NCBI GenBank assembly: GCA_964357255.1
Contig: CAYHKQ010000058.1
Coordinates: 1-15,811 of the forward strand
Length of the DNA stretch: 15,811 nucleotides
From: JBBTIS01 sp038059855
GTDB taxonomy: Bacteria; Elusimicrobiota; Elusimicrobia; JACQPE01
Direction: 5' to 3'
The notes beneath the pieces are model-generated. The model was not told the DNA's origin, did not search any database, and saw nothing but the letters and a program-made list of their open reading frames with translations. Positions 11,301-15,708 of the stretch are shown one piece after another. The first letter of the stretch is position 1. Every line of letters starts with the position of its first letter. A program made the position numbers and the translations under genes.

Positions 11301-12054
11301 TGTCAGAATCACCATATCAAAAGCCAGGGGCAACACCAAAGCCGCCCAAGCTTTATCGCGCTCGAAGAAGGCGTACACGGCCGGGCTTATCAAGGCTTTT
11401 GCCGCGGCGCCTGACGTGGCGGCCATGAGCTCCTTCTACGAGATTTTACTTCCTCGCGGGATTTCAAATCGTTTGAGCAAGGCGGGCAAACTCACGCTTT
11501 CCTATAGCACGACCACTGTCGCTGATCCCAACCGCCTTAACATTTACTGGTTTAACGAGGGGGCCAATGCGTATTTCATCCAGAATCAGGACCGAACGAT
11601 TGATACAACCAATCATACTATCACCATCAGCGTGGGGCATCTTTCGACCTTTGTGGCCCTGGATGCGAGTGAGCAGGTGATCAGGGGTAGCTCCGCCACT
11701 GTTTCCGAAATCGAGATTTTTAATTTTCCGAATCCCTTTGATTTGCAATCGAAGATTTTGCCGTTGAATCATGCCTCAGGATCCGGGCCTTCCAGCATCA
11801 CGACGGACGGCACAGTGATCAGGTTCTCTTTGCCGGCGGCTATTTCTGGCTATGTCAAGGTGGATATTTATAACGTGGCCGGCGAGCATGTGCGCGCGCT
11901 CGAGGTGGGAGATAAAACAGGCGGCAGTTATTACTACGTGGAATGGGACGGCAGGAACGATTCCGGCCAGGATGTCGCCTCCGGAATTTACATCGGCGAG
12001 TTTCGCGTAGCAGGCGCGAATAAGAAGTTTTTCAAGATGGCGGTGCTTAAGTGA
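1327..12054 (+). CDS. Main part of giant secreted repeat protein with C-terminal T9SS/FlgD-like sorting domain
   Basis: This frame is open from the end of the N gap to TGA at 12052-12054: 3,575 residues, or about 3,930 when joined to 227-1225. The first codons after the gap (R-Y-K-K) are the second half of repeat 3, so ATG 1375 is not the true start. Order: rest of repeat 3 and repeats 4-14 (to about 5302); an unassigned beta-rich domain (to about 5790); a fibronectin III-like domain (about 5824-6170); a Cys-containing domain; a diverged 15th repeat (6646-7015); a FlgD-like domain with SPNGDG and WDGR (7021-7350); about eleven carboxypeptidase-regulatory-like domains (to about 10850); a beta-rich region; and a C-terminal FlgD/type A sorting-like domain (from about 11700). 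No catalytic domain is evident, so a structural or adhesive surface role is likely. Its stop overlaps the GTG of the PorV-like gene, suggesting coupled synthesis of cargo and export partner. Confidence 0.9.
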   Translation, partial: RYKKTTTGSVTLTATDMATDGDNLSSANGIIGVTVTSTPPDRLAITGASSLNTGSCNLYTVTAKDSGGNPANVTLASKINLTDPGDSGNDGFFYADGDSVCINFPITQITISSASLSRDFRYKKAAVGSVVLIAQDVVSDGNNLSFADGIKGVNVTSALPDRLSITVGPNQINIGSCNLYTVTARDGMGNIANVTLPSIVDLTDSGDSLNDGFFYDAADTSCLSFVTQISFAPSTNSRDFRYKKATTGAVTLMAVDAAGGDTLVAANGTIGVMVSDASPDRLSISAGPVSINAGSCNLYTVTAKDSGGNSANVTLASKINLTDMGDSANDGYFYSDYDANCFTPITQISIAAGYSFRDFRYKKASPGSVLLGAVDVASDGNNLSAAAGTRGVSVGSPPKLAIIGPGNIVQNICSPYAVKIQDSNNVDINVVSDLTAAISGAGSDGAFFGSGDAACSGAPIAQLIIAQGTSFKVFYYKKAIAASVTFSASAMGLANGSLNVSIQAAGGGGASPTKLAIVIPIANALVPIESVPLSVNQGACSSGMKVQSQDNSNNPIPSISALAVMLGDANGGVFYGDPACIAPIGSVSIPGGAGGPTSIDFFYKKSNAGNGNLIAAGGGFMNGSGQAIVVNAIQAGATPVKLAMTNAPDSVAAGSCSSAFTVVSQDSNNIAAAVANNTMINLADGGAGGAFFYDSSCYAGSQISQMVFMAGVNSKTFYYKTFASGTNAVISASAQGLSSVQKTIGITSGGIAAIAPVKLMIGGPDFASGGVCSPAFSIKTQDANNVDANVTNDAPVSLGDFGAGGAFYGSGDASCSGVAITHLTITAGTSSNFFYYKKAQGGMTVNLKAAGSGFSDGFRSVNIMAGGQTVGAVKLAITIQTNQTTLPADTCSPPFMVYTRSESNINIPVSSALSVDLDDGDDMDDGEFYSDYLCSQAITQLSVQSGQSATAFFYKKMTAASIEISAVAGNLSPGVYALDVQEMFGPERLMIAGDASIVENTCSTYTVKSQYNDGVDAEVDENVSVFLDDGNMGGAFYSDSACSNSATFVTILSANSSSAFYYRKALAASVNLHADDGFGGMVGANLGLMVTGSGNAGQGPAPVQLAVSGPTTIPAGACSPAYSAIAKDANYQPANVVSVTTISLSDGNAGGAFFSDLGCSNQISSSPMSASAVSFYYKKAVGGMNVSFSALASGLSAGMLGVSVMPAISGGGMSGQPTRLAIFGPMNFMADQCSPAFSVNSQNDSNVNANVSVSAVIYLNDGGAGGAFFSDNQCQAQANNVMIFSGYFSGSFFYKNSNPGMVALGADDGFGGLAGVNLNVAVAPSVLAGAQAGVVSLSAMSMAAASVEAGKAALMLKLILSATGAGAGVSRIDFDLLGSIAADAVAGAQFFEDNGDLVWTQYDAPLGPEALINAGKALYNINPPKIIGATPKVFFAVLRLSPSATIAATAGLKLSAKSSLVLSNGTMEDQAIYPISSSLITVSAPAGGAGQGGGMGGADVVPPGQVTNLSAETGSEGVIILEWIAPGDDGNYGTSVSYDIRYSTKGPIAPANWALARGISELNLIAPAPLPGGSPQNFAAMGLEAGAFYWWAIRAKDEAGNLSMVSNSPWAPSGESAEDIVQFLDGKGMAFVAPANVPSCQAVMTTVTFAVDASSIAAGGAIAVRVPNDWTMPQLYCPSCPGYISALDESGVAHSSVSLTISPEGLGSQWFGAQVLPGKMLAAGSTIQFIIRDVWTQWDLESGVSFEILSRGNSNGDFGEISPLPSVNVLPGAAARVSFSGYENLTLTAGQPSAAIALDAEDFCGHPATASSAKTINLTAKRFDPANGQMTSDAGAVFALDNSFAAPVTSVVMAQGEGSVSFFYKTDSVGKAVIGATPQQSGAPAPPAFQYVNVIFGAVSFSKLSVDSGQQGNLSTITISPNGDGVADMATISFQPSDPNLQWRVAISSDNFASLVFERFGRGSPYRSVTWDGRHAKTQRIAPNGVYAVKIEGAGGLAANTSLSITVQTAFIAGAVTQAGSPLAGAKVSVAGWPMAANPPATTSGDGTYAIYGLKSGISYNVSAVIFKPNGQSATASGGAVTAQSAGVTANIVLSNPSQIRVSAKLPSPALNDFYGGVKARNVNYTKFSQGNVHFKPGNMMSDSGAQSASSWTVLNVSPEAYTVVLNLPGFEPVEKQANVSAGETVDLQFVLTQRANIYGWVKLPEASIAGVQVAVDGTLGNANVPSIWTGAWIPPLKSSAVFSLLGVPDGVYTLRAYAPGLTGVSTSPITVSGSDVGNPDVGGADFPAFATGAKIQGTITVLGNSSKLPGGAARPSPFVVQVNAFDPMSMAGGYAGVSLTTDAVKSTAPYTLGGLEAGLTYQVMANLDGFELDPPGPKEVSVGGDGLGALDLTFKEVAGSLRCLVKLPSGQSDYHNVSLRLTGPVGTFEISEMSSPQSGTFFAFDSSAVFVSPNLSGGFYRADVYYRATQASVSKLAIIKNNEAAEAIFDLSGVAYSLSGVVSVNSAISLNFSTYTVMASSVAGLVANAGTSNIPMPGGSVISTSTARVEAFLEDAGNFGKVGAGDISFDAQGGIAMARTWGFGRVFFGLINEDGSYQINVPPGIYRVRPQADLDGNLANGFEVAPQQRIVVVKSASLSGINFALSAGVEVSGTLFLPQGMTDTRVIGLVLLSAKGDPVAFTKAEFQKDESAAYMFSRVPDGEYMIVMRDAGAIRAYAAKPKKITVAGAALSGLDIALTPIGAIKGKILIERVKNDGSKILTPITANNKNLLPQGFQVRAVANPWFDGGVFEAAKSGGEIKIDANDQFVIENMMPGVFDVKFRSIGAGADDLALGALILAPKTVSAAQLAQGQTVDLQTVVLRPAVSVTGVVKDGNSNPISNLLIGAQPSQGSDGDQDLQIAAFTNDDGVYTLTGFSPDFRRYDFIASPKGAAWERFLKDKEARPYKTLSKRSIELRTVLQNKFNFTLEAAAGVIRGRLARPADGTALSYPGGELKDYPAAAVYLQKEGRRATDNPLGDISVVSEADDGLGANFKAANLEPGRYKLTAVSRGYASTATVVTAGDFDVDLGTLSFARGGVLTGKIAKVDGSAPSADEIRFIAAVSDRFESVVFGSLVADEETEAVSDYFFSGFQPGTTYHMMIQGSNGLVTTPEEAKDLLFNSADETQNIDVTWKLPNPSVFSQAVRQGDDSVKLSFAVTQSLRKKTADDEDLTKIITVISGNGALSQLDISGDRRSLSAVYKSVTAEDTFDVRFKARTNVANPEATDADDPEFGVDKAFSYFTGVESYGESNVNNVEGGELEMEGDAAKMEFQPGSFDVDISSNVRITISKARGNTKAAQALSRSKKAYTAGLIKAFAAAPDVAAMSSFYEILLPRGISNRLSKAGKLTLSYSTTTVADPNRLNIYWFNEGANAYFIQNQDRTIDTTNHTITISVGHLSTFVALDASEQVIRGSSATVSEIEIFNFPNPFDLQSKILPLNHASGSGPSSITTDGTVIRFSLPAAISGYVKVDIYNVAGEHVRALEVGDKTGGSYYYVEWDGRNDSGQDVASGIYIGEFRVAGANKKFFKMAVLK
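5303..7350 (+). other. Middle segment of the giant protein: beta domain, fibronectin III-like, diverged repeat, FlgD-like domain
   Basis: From 5303 to about 5790 is a beta-rich domain with alternating L-x-L patterns and an FFEDNGD element. A Gly-rich linker (about 5782-5820) leads into a fibronectin III-like domain (about 5824-6170): it starts PPGQVTNLSA, has LEW and YDIRYS strands, and ends with WAIRAKDEAGN, all typical of that fold. A domain with Cys residues in SCQAV and YCPSCPG follows (6181-6645). The stretch 6646-7015 resembles the upstream repeats (FFYKT, G-K-A-V). The last part, 7021-7350, contains SPNGDGVAD and WDGR, then NGVYAVKI, matching FlgD-Ig-like domains. Confidence 0.7.
7345..10850 (+). 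other. Tandem carboxypeptidase-regulatory-like (or PEGA-like) domain array of the giant protein
   Basis: About eleven successive units of 85-150 residues share the sequence logic of carboxypeptidase-regulatory-like beta sandwiches. Each has an opening strand of the G-x-V or G-x-I type (AGAVTQAG, YGWVKLP, SGTLFLP, KGKILIE, TGVVKDG, RGRLARP, TGKIAKV), a middle N-D-D-G-V-Y-like or G-D-G-T-Y-like element, and an L-x-P-G-x-Y or V-P-D-G-x-Y strand before the next unit. Boundaries are approximate. In other surface proteins such arrays act as stalks or spacers; a stalk role here is inference. Unlike the N-terminal repeats, these units have diverged strongly from each other and almost lack Cys. Confidence 0.75.
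11700..12051 (+). other. C-terminal FlgD-like / type A sorting-like domain of the giant protein
   Basis: The last roughly 115 residues read FNFPNPFD, then VIRFSLP, VKVDIYNVAGEHVRAL, VEWDGRNDSGQ, VASGIYI and finally KKFFKMAVLK. This order (P-N-P-F, a sheet with Y-N-x-x-G, W-D-G-x-N-x-x-G, S-G-x-Y, a basic end) matches the FlgD-Ig-like domains used as type A C-terminal sorting signals for type IX secretion in Bacteroidetes-related phyla. A PorV/PorQ-type gene directly follows, which supports export by such a system. Confidence 0.8.
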
Positions 12055-13031
12055 AGAAGCAGTTGAGCGGTTGGGCAGTTAAGCGGTTAAGTGCGAGGAT
12101 TTTTCTTTTATCACTTATCTGCTTATCTGCTCAACTGCTTAACCGCTTTTCTTCTTGGGCGGGCAATTCCGCCAAAGGCACTAGCGCGGCTAATTTTTTG
12201 AAAATTACCCCGGGGGCCCGCGCCGCTGCCTTGGGCGGCGGCATGGTCGGCGCCGCGGATGACGCGGGCAGTCTTTTTGATAATCCCGCCGGCTTGGCGC
12301 GTCTGGCTCAGCCTCAATTGAGCGTGAGCCATTTGTCGTATTTTCAAAGCATTAACTTTAATTATCTCGGGTTTGCCTTGCCCTTGGCCTCGAAAACCCA
12401 GGCTTTGGGATTTTCAATTACCAGCCTTGGCGTGGATAACATTGAAAAACGAAGCGGGGACACGGATGTGGCGGACGGCAAATTCGAGGCCGCGGATTAT
12501 GCTTATCAGCTTTCTTACGGCCGCAACATGAGCAAGGGCGTAAGCGCGGGCGCCAGCATCAAGGGAATCAGGGAGCGCATTGACACGGTCACAGCCTCCG
12601 CCCTTGCCGTGGACCTCGGCGTTCATTGGGCGCGCTCCGAGAGTGTTTGGCGCGGCTTTGGCGTGTCCGTGCGCCAGATCGGTCAAAAAATGAAGTTTTC
12701 AAACGTTTCCGATCCCTTGCCCCTCGTGATCTCGGCCGGCGCGAACGCCAGGATTTTGGGCGACCATTTAAATATTGTGGTTGACGCAAACGCCCCGCGT
12801 GACCGCGATCCCTACATGTCTTTCGGCGGAGAGTTTTCCTTTATGGCGGGACAGAAACTGGGTCTAGCGGCCAGGGCCGGGTACAGCGGCTTTTTGCAAA
12901 AGGTGGATGGCCGGCATAATTTGAGCCTCGGCTTCGGCCTCTCGCTCGATCCCATGAGCTTTGATTTCGCCTGGGTCCCCTACGGCGACCTAGGCAACAC
13001 CTTCCGCTACTCCCTCCTTGTTCGGTTTTAG
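12051..13031 (+). CDS. PorV/PorQ family outer-membrane protein (UPF0164-like)
   Basis: The product has 326 residues. The GTG start at 12051 overlaps the preceding TGA (GTGA), which implies translational coupling; no strong ribosome site is visible and this start gives a full signal peptide. Residues 1-37 are the signal peptide (KR-rich N-region, core at about 17-30, cleavage probably after SSWA). The mature start carries the family signature: GTSAANFLKI, then GARAAALGGG, then ADDAGSLFDNPAGLA at about residues 69-83. The rest is amphipathic beta strands, ending in an aromatic (VRF), as in outer-membrane barrels. In type IX secretion, PorV shuttles cargo from the translocon to the attachment machinery and PorQ/PorZ act nearby; which role applies cannot be told from sequence. 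Its immediate partner is the giant protein with a sorting-like C-terminus. The first 100 bases are made of an 8-bp repeat that folds into a hairpin. Confidence 0.88.
   Translation: MKKQLSGWAVKRLSARIFLLSLICLSAQLLNRFSSWAGNSAKGTSAANFLKITPGARAAALGGGMVGAADDAGSLFDNPAGLARLAQPQLSVSHLSYFQSINFNYLGFALPLASKTQALGFSITSLGVDNIEKRSGDTDVADGKFEAADYAYQLSYGRNMSKGVSAGASIKGIRERIDTVTASALAVDLGVHWARSESVWRGFGVSVRQIGQKMKFSNVSDPLPLVISAGANARILGDHLNIVVDANAPRDRDPYMSFGGEFSFMAGQKLGLAARAGYSGFLQKVDGRHNLSLGFGLSLDPMSFDFAWVPYGDLGNTFRYSLLVRF
12057..12148 (+). repeat. Long imperfect inverted repeat of 8-bp units over the start of the PorV-like gene
   Basis: The left arm (12057-12093) is four 8-base units of the form RRGCRGTT plus AAGTG. 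The right arm (12112-12148) is its near reverse complement (CACTTATC, then GCTTATCT-, CTCAACTG- and CTTAACCG-type units). Over 37 positions I count 30 Watson-Crick pairs, 4 G-U pairs in RNA and 3 mismatches, with an 18-base loop. The stem begins six bases after the first base of the GTG start, inside the signal-peptide coding region, so it could slow or gate initiation in the mRNA. The units are the same family as the tract at 263-336. Confidence 0.9.
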
Positions 13032-13075
13032 AAGTTCATTTAGGCTGGCGAAGGGTCCGTTGACAAGCTAAACTA

Positions 13076-13094
13076 AGGGTCTGTGACAGACCCT
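13076..13094. promoter_or_regulatory. Perfect palindrome before the nucleotidyltransferase operon
   Basis: AGGGTCTG (13076-13083) and CAGACCCT (13087-13094) are exact reverse complements separated by TGA. A related element, AAGGGTCCGTTGACA, lies 24 bases upstream at 13051-13065, so AAGGGTCYGT occurs twice. No T-run follows, so it does not look like an intrinsic terminator. It could be an operator, a hairpin near the start of the mRNA, or one copy of a dispersed palindrome. It overlaps the candidate GTG start at 13083. Confidence 0.6.
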
Positions 13095-13397
13095 AAAGGG
13101 GTGAATTCGCCAAATCAAAAACTTCCCCTGGAAGATATTATTGAGGAGGGCCTCAAAGCGCTGGAAAACTCCAGCGCGGGTATTTCTATTTCCTCCCTGC
13201 TTGTTTCCATCGGCGCGCCCAAACTGCGCATGTTGGGATATGAACCGGCGCGCACGATTGCTGATCCTGAAAAAAAGTTTTACGCCCTTCTCTCTCGGAT
13301 GCACCCCGAACGCTCCGTGCATTCTTTGTACAATTCTTGGATACGTCGTCTTGTCAGTTTTGAACGTGCCGCCTCATGCGCGAAATCACGACAGTAA
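13083..13397 (+). CDS. Small unknown protein paired with a nucleotidyltransferase
   Basis: The product is up to 104 residues. The GTG at 13083 lies in the palindrome, with AAGGG three bases upstream; a second GTG at 13101 would shorten it by six residues and has a purine run (AAAGGG) directly against it, so the start is uncertain. No signal peptide or membrane segment is seen. It has an acidic helix-like start (LPLEDIIEEGLKALE), a central ISISSLLVSIGAPKLRMLGY, and a basic C-terminal half (SLYNSWIRRLVSFERA). Its last 22 bases overlap the next gene, so the two are surely co-expressed. From memory, small proteins of this type often precede DUF6036-like nucleotidyltransferases, but I cannot confirm this here. 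Possible roles are partner, antitoxin or DNA-binding regulator; none is shown. Confidence 0.7.
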   Translation: MTDPKGVNSPNQKLPLEDIIEEGLKALENSSAGISISSLLVSIGAPKLRMLGYEPARTIADPEKKFYALLSRMHPERSVHSLYNSWIRRLVSFERAASCAKSRQ

Positions 13398-13906
13398 AAC
13401 TTCTGCGGCAGTTTATGGAACTTCTGGGCCGCCGGATGCATGAGCCGGCACAGGTGTATTTTACCGGTGGCGTCACGGCTCTTCTTCATGGCTGGCGCGA
13501 TACCACGGTAGACGTGGATTTAAGTGTTATTCCGGAAATGGATTCCTTGCTCAAACAAATTCCCGCCATTAAAGAAGAGCTTAAAATCAACGTGGAACTG
13601 GCCGGCCCATCGGATTTTATCCCGGAACTCCCCGGTTGGAAGGAACGCAGTATTTTTATTGATAGGTATGGATCCGTGAGCTTTTACCATTACGACCCCT
13701 ATGCTCAGGCGTTGGCAAAAATTGAGCGTGGACATACTCAGGACGTTCAAGACGTAGAAAAATTATTTTTTAGTGGGCTGGTTCAACCGGAGAAACTTCT
13801 GGAGCTTTTCGAGCAAATCGAGGCCATGCTTTATCGTTTTCCCGCCATTGATGCCGTTTCCTTCCGGCGGGCGGTGCTTGATGCTGTCTCGAAAAATAAA
13901 ACATGA
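13376..13906 (+). CDS. DUF6036-like minimal nucleotidyltransferase
   Basis: The product has 176 residues and no export signal. The nucleotidyltransferase signature is visible: TGG at residues 30-32, then D46 and D48 in TVDVDLSV, which is the hG[G/S]-x9-13-DhD spacing of the polymerase-beta fold. E74 (NVELAGPSDF) is the likely third metal ligand. FIPELPGW (81-88), FYHYDPYAQALAKIERGH (103-120) and a C-terminal helical segment (about 134-172, with RFPAIDA) fit the DUF6036 group as I remember it. The family is poorly characterised; related folds occur in MNT-HEPN and AbiE-type toxin-antitoxin pairs, so transfer of a nucleotide to protein or RNA is plausible but unproven. ATG 13376 overlaps the small upstream gene by 22 bases, and its TGA overlaps the next ATG (ATGA), so it sits in the middle of an operon. 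Confidence 0.82.
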   Translation: MREITTVKLLRQFMELLGRRMHEPAQVYFTGGVTALLHGWRDTTVDVDLSVIPEMDSLLKQIPAIKEELKINVELAGPSDFIPELPGWKERSIFIDRYGSVSFYHYDPYAQALAKIERGHTQDVQDVEKLFFSGLVQPEKLLELFEQIEAMLYRFPAIDAVSFRRAVLDAVSKNKT

Positions 13907-14316
13907 CTCAAATTCACGAAGCCAGTTTTCTGTTGGATATGCCCATTCTTTTGCCTGCCCTGGGATACGCGGCCGGCCGCTTGACCCGACTGGGCAAGAC
14001 CGAGTTTTCCCAACGGCGCCTCGGCCGCGCGCTCTACGGCGCGTTGCTTGTGGGATTCTGGCTCATTGCCGGAGGACTTTACTTTGATCGCTTCTCGTTT
14101 GAATTTCTTCTGGGCCCCATGGGCCGCGGCAATCATTTCATGTGGAACAGCGCCATGGAACTTTTGGGCCTTGGCCCCTGGCTCGTTTTAAATGAGCCAA
14201 GTTATGTCCACCCTTGGTCCGCCCCGAATCTTATTGCCGTGGGCTTCTTGCTGTTCGTCTACCCGGCCCTTTTGTGGCTAGGCTACTCTTTGGGTCGTCG
14301 ACAAGGGAAGATCTAA
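13903..14316 (+). CDS. Small integral membrane protein of unknown function
   Basis: The product has 137 residues. ATG overlaps the previous stop as ATGA and there is no separate ribosome site, so translation is probably coupled. Two clear hydrophobic segments lie at about residues 42-61 (YGALLVGFWLIAGGLYF) and 111-130 (AVGFLLFVYPALLWLGYSL). Two weaker ones lie at about 10-25 and 80-97. Basic residues (RLTRLGK, SQRRLGR) fall between the first and second segments, and the C-terminus is basic (GRRQGKI), which suggests these parts face the cytoplasm. I do not recognise the family. It ends immediately before the aldehyde dehydrogenase ATG, and could be a membrane partner of that enzyme or simply a passenger of the operon. 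Confidence 0.75.
   Translation: MTQIHEASFLLDMPILLPALGYAAGRLTRLGKTEFSQRRLGRALYGALLVGFWLIAGGLYFDRFSFEFLLGPMGRGNHFMWNSAMELLGLGPWLVLNEPSYVHPWSAPNLIAVGFLLFVYPALLWLGYSLGRRQGKI
14303..14310 (+). promoter_or_regulatory. Ribosome binding site of the aldehyde dehydrogenase gene
   Basis: AAGGGAAG lies 6 bases before ATG 14317, inside the end of the membrane-protein gene. It is the best Shine-Dalgarno match in this operon and supports both the start at 14317 and independent, stronger translation of the dehydrogenase. Confidence 0.65.
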
Positions 14317-15702
14317 ATGACAACGGGAGGTTTTATCGACGTCTTGGACAAATATACCGGTGAAACCATCGGCCAAGTTCCCCGGGCCGTCCAAAGCGAT
14401 GTCCGCCGGGCCATTGGCGCCGCTCAAAAAGCATTCGCATCCTACGGCGAATTCCCCGCCCATCGCCGCGCCAAGATTCTCGAGACAACGGCCAATCTCC
14501 TGGTTGAGCGCAAAGAAGAAATTGCAACCATCATCTGCCGGGAAGCGGGAAAAGCCTGGAAATACTCCGTCCTGGAAGTGGACCGCGCCGTTGAAACCTT
14601 CAAATTCGCCGCTGAAGAGGCCAAACGCATCCACGGCGAAACGATCCCCCTGGATGCCTCGCCCGGCGGTGAAGGCCGTCTGGGTTTCTACGTCCGCACT
14701 CCGATCGGCGTCATCGCCGCCATCAGCCCCTTTAATTTCCCTTTGAATCTTGTCGCGCATAAAGTGGCCCCGGCCCTTGCCGCCGGCAATACCGTCGTCT
14801 TAAAACCGGCGACAGCCACGCCCCTGAGCGCGTTTAAGCTCGGAGAAATTCTTAAGGAAGCGGGGCTTCCGGAAGACGCTTTTTGCGTGCTCGTGGGTAG
14901 CGGCTCCACGGTCGGCAACTGGCTGGTGGAAGACCCCCGGCCGGCCATGGTCACGTTCACGGGCAGTCCACCCGTCGGTGAAGCAATCACGCGGCGCGCC
15001 GGCATCAAGAAAATCACGCTGGAACTCGGCAATAACGGCGGCGTCATCATGGAACCGGACGCAGACTGGAAATCGGCGGTTTCCCGTTGCGTTATGAGCG
15101 CCTTCGCTAATTCGGGACAGATTTGCATCTCGCTACAAAGGCTCTATGTCCATGAGGATATCTCGAGGGAATTTACTCAATCCTTCCTCGAAGCCACGGC
15201 CAAGCTCAAGGTCGGCAATCCGCTCGATCAGGACTGCGACGTGGGCCCTATGATCAGCGAAGAAGAAGCTGTCCGCGCTGAATCCTGGGTCAAAGAGGCC
15301 GTTAGTCAGGGGGCTAAAATTATTGCCGGCGGCCGTCGCCGGGGCCCTGTTTTTGAGCCTACGGTTTTAGGCAATGTCACGGAACAAATGAAGGTCATGT
15401 GCCAGGAGGTTTTTGCCCCAGTCGTTTCCATCGCCCCGTATAAGGATTTTAATGAAGCGCTTGAGCGCCTGGCCAATTCAAGCTACGGCCTTCAGGCCGG
15501 GGTTTTCACCTCTAATATCGCCAAAGCCCTCAAGGCCGTCAAGGCATTGGACGTGGGCGGCGTCATGATCAATGACACTTCTATTTTTCGGGTGGACAAC
15601 ATGCCCTACGGCGGCAACAAACTCTCGGGCCTGGGCCGCGAAGGCGTCCGGTTTGCGATGGACGAGATGACCAATATCCGCATGGTCGTCATCAAGCCTT
15701 AA
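14317..15702 (+). CDS. NAD(P)-dependent aldehyde dehydrogenase
   Basis: The product has 461 residues, near full length for the superfamily. It oxidises an aldehyde to the acid through a Cys thioester. Visible key parts: oxyanion Asn140 in SPFNFP; Lys163 in VVLKPA for cofactor binding; GSPPVG (216-221) in the Rossmann loop; general base Glu236 in LELGNNGG; catalytic Cys270 in SGQICIS; Glu364 in QEVFAP; and PYGGNKLSGLGREG (430-443). The SGQICISLQRLYVHEDI stretch and the short N-terminus resemble the lactaldehyde, phosphonoacetaldehyde and y4uC-like branch rather than betaine-aldehyde types, but the substrate cannot be fixed. The usual ELGG is ELGN here. The enzyme is cytoplasmic, with no signal. 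ATG directly abuts the previous stop (TAAATG) and has a good ribosome site. It ends with tandem stops TAA TAG (15700-15705). Confidence 0.95.
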   Translation: MTTGGFIDVLDKYTGETIGQVPRAVQSDVRRAIGAAQKAFASYGEFPAHRRAKILETTANLLVERKEEIATIICREAGKAWKYSVLEVDRAVETFKFAAEEAKRIHGETIPLDASPGGEGRLGFYVRTPIGVIAAISPFNFPLNLVAHKVAPALAAGNTVVLKPATATPLSAFKLGEILKEAGLPEDAFCVLVGSGSTVGNWLVEDPRPAMVTFTGSPPVGEAITRRAGIKKITLELGNNGGVIMEPDADWKSAVSRCVMSAFANSGQICISLQRLYVHEDISREFTQSFLEATAKLKVGNPLDQDCDVGPMISEEEAVRAESWVKEAVSQGAKIIAGGRRRGPVFEPTVLGNVTEQMKVMCQEVFAPVVSIAPYKDFNEALERLANSSYGLQAGVFTSNIAKALKAVKALDVGGVMINDTSIFRVDNMPYGGNKLSGLGREGVRFAMDEMTNIRMVVIKP

Positions 15703-15708
15703 TAGTTA

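Noticed and set aside
12057..12148. Inverted repeat as the terminal repeats of an insertion sequence or MITE
   Set aside because: It lies inside a complete reading frame, its arms are made of 8-bp units, there is no target-site duplication visible, and the loop is only 18 bases.
13060..13088. TTGACA at 13060-13065 as a sigma-70 promoter -35 box
   Set aside because: At 16-18 bases spacing there is no acceptable -10 box (GTGACA falls at 17), so the match is probably chance or part of the repeated AAGGGTCCGTTGACA element.
13076..13094. Palindrome as an intrinsic terminator of the secretion operon
   Set aside because: No run of T follows; the next bases are AAAGGGG, and the palindrome overlaps a probable start codon.
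13083..13906. Confident call of a toxin-antitoxin system
   Set aside because: The nucleotidyltransferase fold is supported, but toxicity and the partner's role are not visible from sequence, and linkage to a dehydrogenase argues for caution.
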